The position numbers and the translations under genes were made by a program. 64,000 nucleotides of DNA from Cochlodiniinecator piscidefendens (GTDB taxonomy: Bacteria > Pseudomonadota > Alphaproteobacteria > Rhodobacterales > Rhodobacteraceae): the NCBI RefSeq assembly GCF_011326755.1, contig NZ_JAAOIE010000001.1, positions 274,344-338,343 on the forward strand, read 5' to 3'. Of this stretch, positions 60,721-64,000 are shown piece by piece. Position 1 is the first letter of the stretch; each line of letters opens with the position of its first letter. The notes beneath the pieces were generated by a model. The model was not told the origin of the DNA, ran no database searches, and saw only the letters and a list, made by a program, of their open reading frames with translations.

Positions 60721-60896
60721 CGTCTTTGCTCCAATAAGAATAATTTAGAGTTTGCCTTATATCGACGTTTTTAGGGGCTTGCCAACAGAAGAAATCCAGC
60801 GCAAATGCGCGCAGCGATATATGATATGATAATCAGCACGAACTTCTTGATCTGAGTCTTCAAACCTGCTTCGCTCTTTTCAGCCACCGAAAGGTC

Positions 60897-61907
60897 ATGC
60901 CAATGCAACAAAATCGCAAACTCGTGGATATCGATCCTCCTGAAGGCAAGCCGCACCGGTTTGTGTTTCTGTTGTTGCACAATTTCACGATGCTTTCCTT
61001 TGCGAGCGCAATTGAGCCTCTGCGTCTGGCCAACCAAGCTGCCGATCAAACACTCTATGAATGGGTGCTTGCAGGTGAAGGCGGCGAAGAAGTCCTATGT
61101 TCGAACAACGCGACCTTCAAACTTCATTTAGGTTTAGAAGAAGTCCGGCGTGATGATATCATATTGGTGTGTGGTGGCATCGAAATCCAACAGGCCTCTA
61201 CGCCTGCTGTTCTCAATTGGCTGCGCAAGCAATCCCGACACGGCGTTGTCATCGGTGGATTGTGCACGGCCGCCTACACACTGGCACGCGCGGGTTTACT
61301 CGATTCAAAACGCGCAACAATCCACTGGGAAAACCAAGACAGTTTTGCGGAAGAATTCGATGAAGTTAACCTGACCAAATCGGTGTTCGTCATGGATGGA
61401 AAACGCTACACAACAGCCGGTGGCACTTCTTCTATTGATTTGATGCTCAAGCTAATTGCCGATCATCACAACGAAGATTTGGCCAATGCCGTCGCTGATC
61501 AGTTGATTTATTCGTCTATTCGTACAGATCAGGATACCCAAAGACTGTCTGTTCCGTCGCGTATCGGCGTGCGCCATCCAAAGTTGTCGACAGTCATCCA
61601 ACTTATGGAACAAAATATCGAAGAACCTATTTCGCCATCCACCTTGGCGAAAGACGTAGGTATGTCGACGCGACAACTTGAACGCCTGTTCCGTCGCTAT
61701 CTCAACCGTAGTCCAAAACGTTATTATATGGAGCTAAGGCTGCAAAAGGCGCGCAATCTTTTGATGCAAACGGATATGAGCGTTATCAACGTCGCTTTGG
61801 CCTGTGGTTTTGCGTCGCCGTCGCATTTTTCCAAATGCTACCGGTCACATTATAACACCACCCCGTACCGGGAACGCGGTTCACAATCTACACGGCTGTC
61901 AATCTAA
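60897..61907 (+). CDS. GlxA/GbdR-like AraC-family regulator
   Basis: A 336-residue regulator. The N-terminal half is a DJ-1/PfpI-like domain (RFVFLLLHNFTMLSFASAIE, GGLCTAAYTLARAGLLDSKR), and the C-terminal half has two AraC HTH motifs (STLAKDVGMSTRQLERLFRR and VALACGFASPSHFSKCYRSH). Regulators of this shape often sense amines or betaines, as GbdR does. It lies upstream of an ABC transporter on the same strand and may control it. Starts at 60897 or 60903 are both possible. Confidence 0.9.
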   Translation: MPMQQNRKLVDIDPPEGKPHRFVFLLLHNFTMLSFASAIEPLRLANQAADQTLYEWVLAGEGGEEVLCSNNATFKLHLGLEEVRRDDIILVCGGIEIQQASTPAVLNWLRKQSRHGVVIGGLCTAAYTLARAGLLDSKRATIHWENQDSFAEEFDEVNLTKSVFVMDGKRYTTAGGTSSIDLMLKLIADHHNEDLANAVADQLIYSSIRTDQDTQRLSVPSRIGVRHPKLSTVIQLMEQNIEEPISPSTLAKDVGMSTRQLERLFRRYLNRSPKRYYMELRLQKARNLLMQTDMSVINVALACGFASPSHFSKCYRSHYNTTPYRERGSQSTRLSI

Positions 61908-61917
61908 AGAACCTGTG

Positions 61918-61957
61918 GTGTACTTACGTACACTACAGTAATTCAATTCGTCGAATT
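61918..61957. promoter_or_regulatory. two short palindromes before the ABC transporter genes
   Basis: GTGTAC-TTAC-GTACAC (61918-61933) and AATTCG-T-CGAATT (61945-61957) lie in the 242-bp gap between the AraC-type regulator and the binding-protein gene. They are 11 bases apart. They are possible operator sites for the adjacent regulator, but AraC-family sites are usually direct repeats, so this is a weak inference. The rest of the gap is AT-rich leader. Confidence 0.35.
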
Positions 61958-62149
61958 CGGGATAAAAAAATCGGCTAGAATCGGTATTTCACATTCTTTA
62001 AATCACCATCCTATTGGAACAAAATTTCAAAAATCCCCCATATTACAATGCGATAAAGAACATCGTTGGCGATTCTATCTTTCCCGGTTTCCCTTTTTGC
62101 GAATCGTCATTAAGGTGAGCGCAGAAAAACCAATATGGGAGAGAAAATA

Positions 62150-63334
62150 ATGAAAAAAATGCTCATGGCGACCGCAGCAACCGCACTATTGGCGGGAACA
62201 GCTTCTGCAGACGACGTCAAACTCGGCATCCTCATCGGCTTCACCGGTCCAATTGAATCACTTGCAACCCACATGGGCGCAGGCGCAGAGCTTGCGATCT
62301 CTGAAGTAAACGCTGCTGGTGGTATTTTAGACGGTACAAACGTTGCTGGCGTACGCGCTGATACAGGTTGTATCGACAACGGCTTATCCACATCAAACGC
62401 TGAACGTCTGATTTCTGCTGAAGGCGTTTCTGGCCTGATCGGTGGCGACTGTTCTGGTGTGACTGGTGCGATTTTGCAAAACGTCGCAATTCCAAACGGC
62501 ATGGTTATGATTTCACCGTCAGCAACTTCGCCCGCTCTATCAACCGTAGAAGACCAAGGCCTTTTCTTCCGCACAGCACCATCTGATGCGCGTGAAGGTC
62601 AGGTTATGGCTGAAATCCTAATGGATCGCGGTTTCCAATCTGTTGCATTGACCTACACAAACAACGACTACGGCAAAGGTTTGGCTGACGCATTCCAAGC
62701 TGCTTACGAAGCGGCTGGCGGTTCTGTCACCATCAATGCTGCACACGAAGATGGCAAAGCAGACTATTCAGCTGAGGTTGGCGCGCTTGCATCTGCAGGC
62801 GGCGATATTCTTGTTGTTGCTGGTTACCTTGACCAAGGTGGTCTTGGCATCATCAATGCTTCGCTTGACTCTGGCGCGTTCGAACAATTTGTTCTGCCGG
62901 GTGGCATGATCGGTGACTCTCTGCCAGAAAATGTTGGCCCAGACCTTAATGGTTCATTTGGTCAAATCGCTGGCGCACCTGGTCGCGGTTCTGAAACTAT
63001 GGCTGCTTTCGGCGAAGAGCATGGTTTTGAAGGCACCTCACCTTACGCACCAGAAAGCTATGACGCAGCAGCATTGTTCATGCTTGCAATGGAAGCATCA
63101 GGTTCATCTGATCCAGCTGATTACGTTGGTGAAATCCTGAACGTTGCAAACGCACCAGGCGAAGAAATCTACCCAGGTGAACTCGCAAAAGCATTGGACA
63201 TCCTGCGTGCCGGTGGTGAAATCGATTACGTTGGTGGTTCTGCTGTTGAATTGATCGGTGGCGGCGAAAGCGCTGGTTCTTACCGTGAAATCGAAGTGCA
63301 AGACGGCGCAAACACAACCGTACGTTTCCGCTAA
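62150..63334 (+). CDS. branched-chain amino acid-type ABC transporter, substrate-binding protein
   Basis: A 394-residue periplasmic binding protein of the LivJ class with a signal peptide (MKKMLMATAATALLAGTASA). Domain landmarks are KLGILIGFTGPIESLATHMG and GLIGGDCSGVTGAILQNVAI. The ATG at 62150 follows GGGAGAG at a good distance, and an ATG at 62135 would put the signal peptide too far in. Ligand unknown; the regulator upstream hints at an amine, but that is speculative. A hairpin separates it from the ATPase gene. Confidence 0.9.
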   Translation: MKKMLMATAATALLAGTASADDVKLGILIGFTGPIESLATHMGAGAELAISEVNAAGGILDGTNVAGVRADTGCIDNGLSTSNAERLISAEGVSGLIGGDCSGVTGAILQNVAIPNGMVMISPSATSPALSTVEDQGLFFRTAPSDAREGQVMAEILMDRGFQSVALTYTNNDYGKGLADAFQAAYEAAGGSVTINAAHEDGKADYSAEVGALASAGGDILVVAGYLDQGGLGIINASLDSGAFEQFVLPGGMIGDSLPENVGPDLNGSFGQIAGAPGRGSETMAAFGEEHGFEGTSPYAPESYDAAALFMLAMEASGSSDPADYVGEILNVANAPGEEIYPGELAKALDILRAGGEIDYVGGSAVELIGGGESAGSYREIEVQDGANTTVRFR

Positions 63335-63355
63335 GTTCTGAAACACAAACGCAAG

Positions 63356-63384
63356 CAGCCCGGGCAGGTTCCCGGGCTGTTTTC
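63356..63384 (+). terminator. terminator or attenuator between binding protein and ATPase genes
   Basis: A perfect 9-bp stem, CAGCCCGGG (63356-63364) and CCCGGGCTG (63371-63379), with a 6-base loop followed by four T. In transporter operons such hairpins allow higher expression of the binding protein than of the membrane and ATPase genes. Confidence 0.75.
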
Positions 63385-63431
63385 ATAAGAAGGGTCAAAA
63401 AAATGATCCACCAAACAAGGGGAAGTGGGAC

Positions 63432-64000
63432 ATGATCGTCGTTGACGGATTGGTCAAAAAGTTTGGCGGCTTCCACGCTGTTGATGGGGCATCGCTCTCT
63501 ATCGAAAAAGGTACGATTACGGGGCTTATTGGCCCGAATGGCGCCGGGAAAACCACATTATTCAACGTGATTGCCGGGGTTCATAGCCCAACGGCAGGAC
63601 GTGTAACCATGCAAGGCGAAGACATTACCGGTCTGCCGCCGCATGAACTATTTCATAAGGGCCTCCTGCGAACATTTCAGATCGCGCATGAATTTAGCTC
63701 AATGACATGCCGTGAAAATCTAATGATGGTTCCAGGCGGTCAATCCGGCGAAACGCTGTGGAATACATGGTTTGGACGCAAACGCATCGCTGAAGAAGAA
63801 CGGGCGTTGCGCGCGAAAGCGGACGAAGTACTTGAGTTTTTGACAATCGAACATTTGTCAGAACAACGCGCGGGTGAAATCTCAGGCGGTCAGAAAAAGC
63901 TGCTCGAACTAGGGCGTACCATGATGGTCGACGCCAAGATCGTATTCTTGGATGAGGTTGGCGCAGGTGTGAACCGCACATTGCTAAACACTATTGGCGA
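63432..64000 (+). CDS. ABC transporter ATP-binding protein LivG-like, partial
   Basis: The gene starts at 63432 and runs off the right edge with 189 codons visible. Walker A GLIGPNGAGKTTLFNVIAGV, the signature GEISGGQKKLLELG and Walker B IVFLDEVGAGVN match the LivG group of the branched-chain amino acid family. It follows the binding protein by about 97 bases. Permease and second ATPase genes are expected beyond the window. Confidence 0.92.
   Translation, partial: MIVVDGLVKKFGGFHAVDGASLSIEKGTITGLIGPNGAGKTTLFNVIAGVHSPTAGRVTMQGEDITGLPPHELFHKGLLRTFQIAHEFSSMTCRENLMMVPGGQSGETLWNTWFGRKRIAEEERALRAKADEVLEFLTIEHLSEQRAGEISGGQKKLLELGRTMMVDAKIVFLDEVGAGVNRTLLNTIG

Overview
The window comes from the chromosome of an alphaproteobacterium, almost certainly a marine Rhodobacteraceae (roseobacter group). 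The evidence is the gene content and order: an iscR-led SUF cluster with YIP1-type membrane genes, the CckA and ChpT phosphorelay proteins, RecA with a GTTC-N7-GTTC SOS box, TTAA-N7-TTAA CtrA boxes, an Irr-type iron box, ornithine-lipid genes olsBA, an L21 ribosomal protein with a C-terminal helix-hairpin-helix tail, and DUF1127, DUF3553 and DUF6356 small proteins. Base composition looks close to 50% GC, with one visibly GC-richer patch at about 44.3-45.9 kb. No tRNA, rRNA, CRISPR array or intact insertion sequence was seen.

Layout. 1-6.9 kb, minus strand: the Fe-S assembly operon iscR - cysteine desulfurase - sufB - YbjQ protein - two small membrane proteins - sufC - sufD - two YIP1 proteins, with an iron box upstream of iscR. 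7.0-12.2 kb: a hydrolase / small protein / HD-phosphohydrolase operon, icd, a class II amidotransferase, and an Lrp regulator with an SMR transporter. 12.4-25.6 kb: typA, MOSC - DUF1330 - alaS, MOSC - recA, a sulfotransferase, guaB, rsmB and cckA. 25.7-30.7 kb: a one-carbon demethylation pair (FAD/GcvT oxidoreductase and MttB-family methyltransferase) with a divergent LysR regulator. 30.7-41.8 kb: rplM-rpsI, a MocR/DUF1127 divergent pair, PaaI thioesterase, enoyl-CoA hydratase, M32 carboxypeptidase, ctaA, a TrmJ-type methyltransferase, a ThiE-like protein, olsB-olsA, DUF3553 and chpT.

41.8-45.9 kb is the one clearly accessory stretch. It is a scar region between chpT and proA made of decayed fragments of a secreted RTX or glycoside-hydrolase-like gene, a truncated zinc-ribbon gene, a small intact-looking gene with a strong ribosome binding site, a frameshifted membrane protein gene, and a GC-rich prophage remnant (tail-spike fragment plus holin) that abuts the 3' end of proA.

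45.9-64 kb: proB-proA and obgE with two GNAT acetyltransferases, rplU-rpmA, a TPR sulfotransferase, a tungstate transporter (tupBCA), gamma carbonic anhydrase - gmk - yicC, a PAS protein behind a CtrA box, class II DAHP synthase, a GlxA/GbdR-like AraC regulator, and the first genes of a branched-chain-amino-acid-type ABC transporter cut by the window edge.

How the genes work together. CckA (His kinase and receiver) and ChpT (phosphotransferase) are successive steps of the CtrA relay, and two perfect CtrA boxes (before cckA and before the PAS gene) suggest feedback. The SUF operon is probably controlled by iron through Irr and by an IscR that lacks the usual cysteine ligands. I found no clear undescribed multi-gene system. 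The best candidates for novelty are the scar region with its orphan small gene, the MttB/GcvT pair without a corrinoid protein, and the MocR/DUF1127 pair with its repeat operator.
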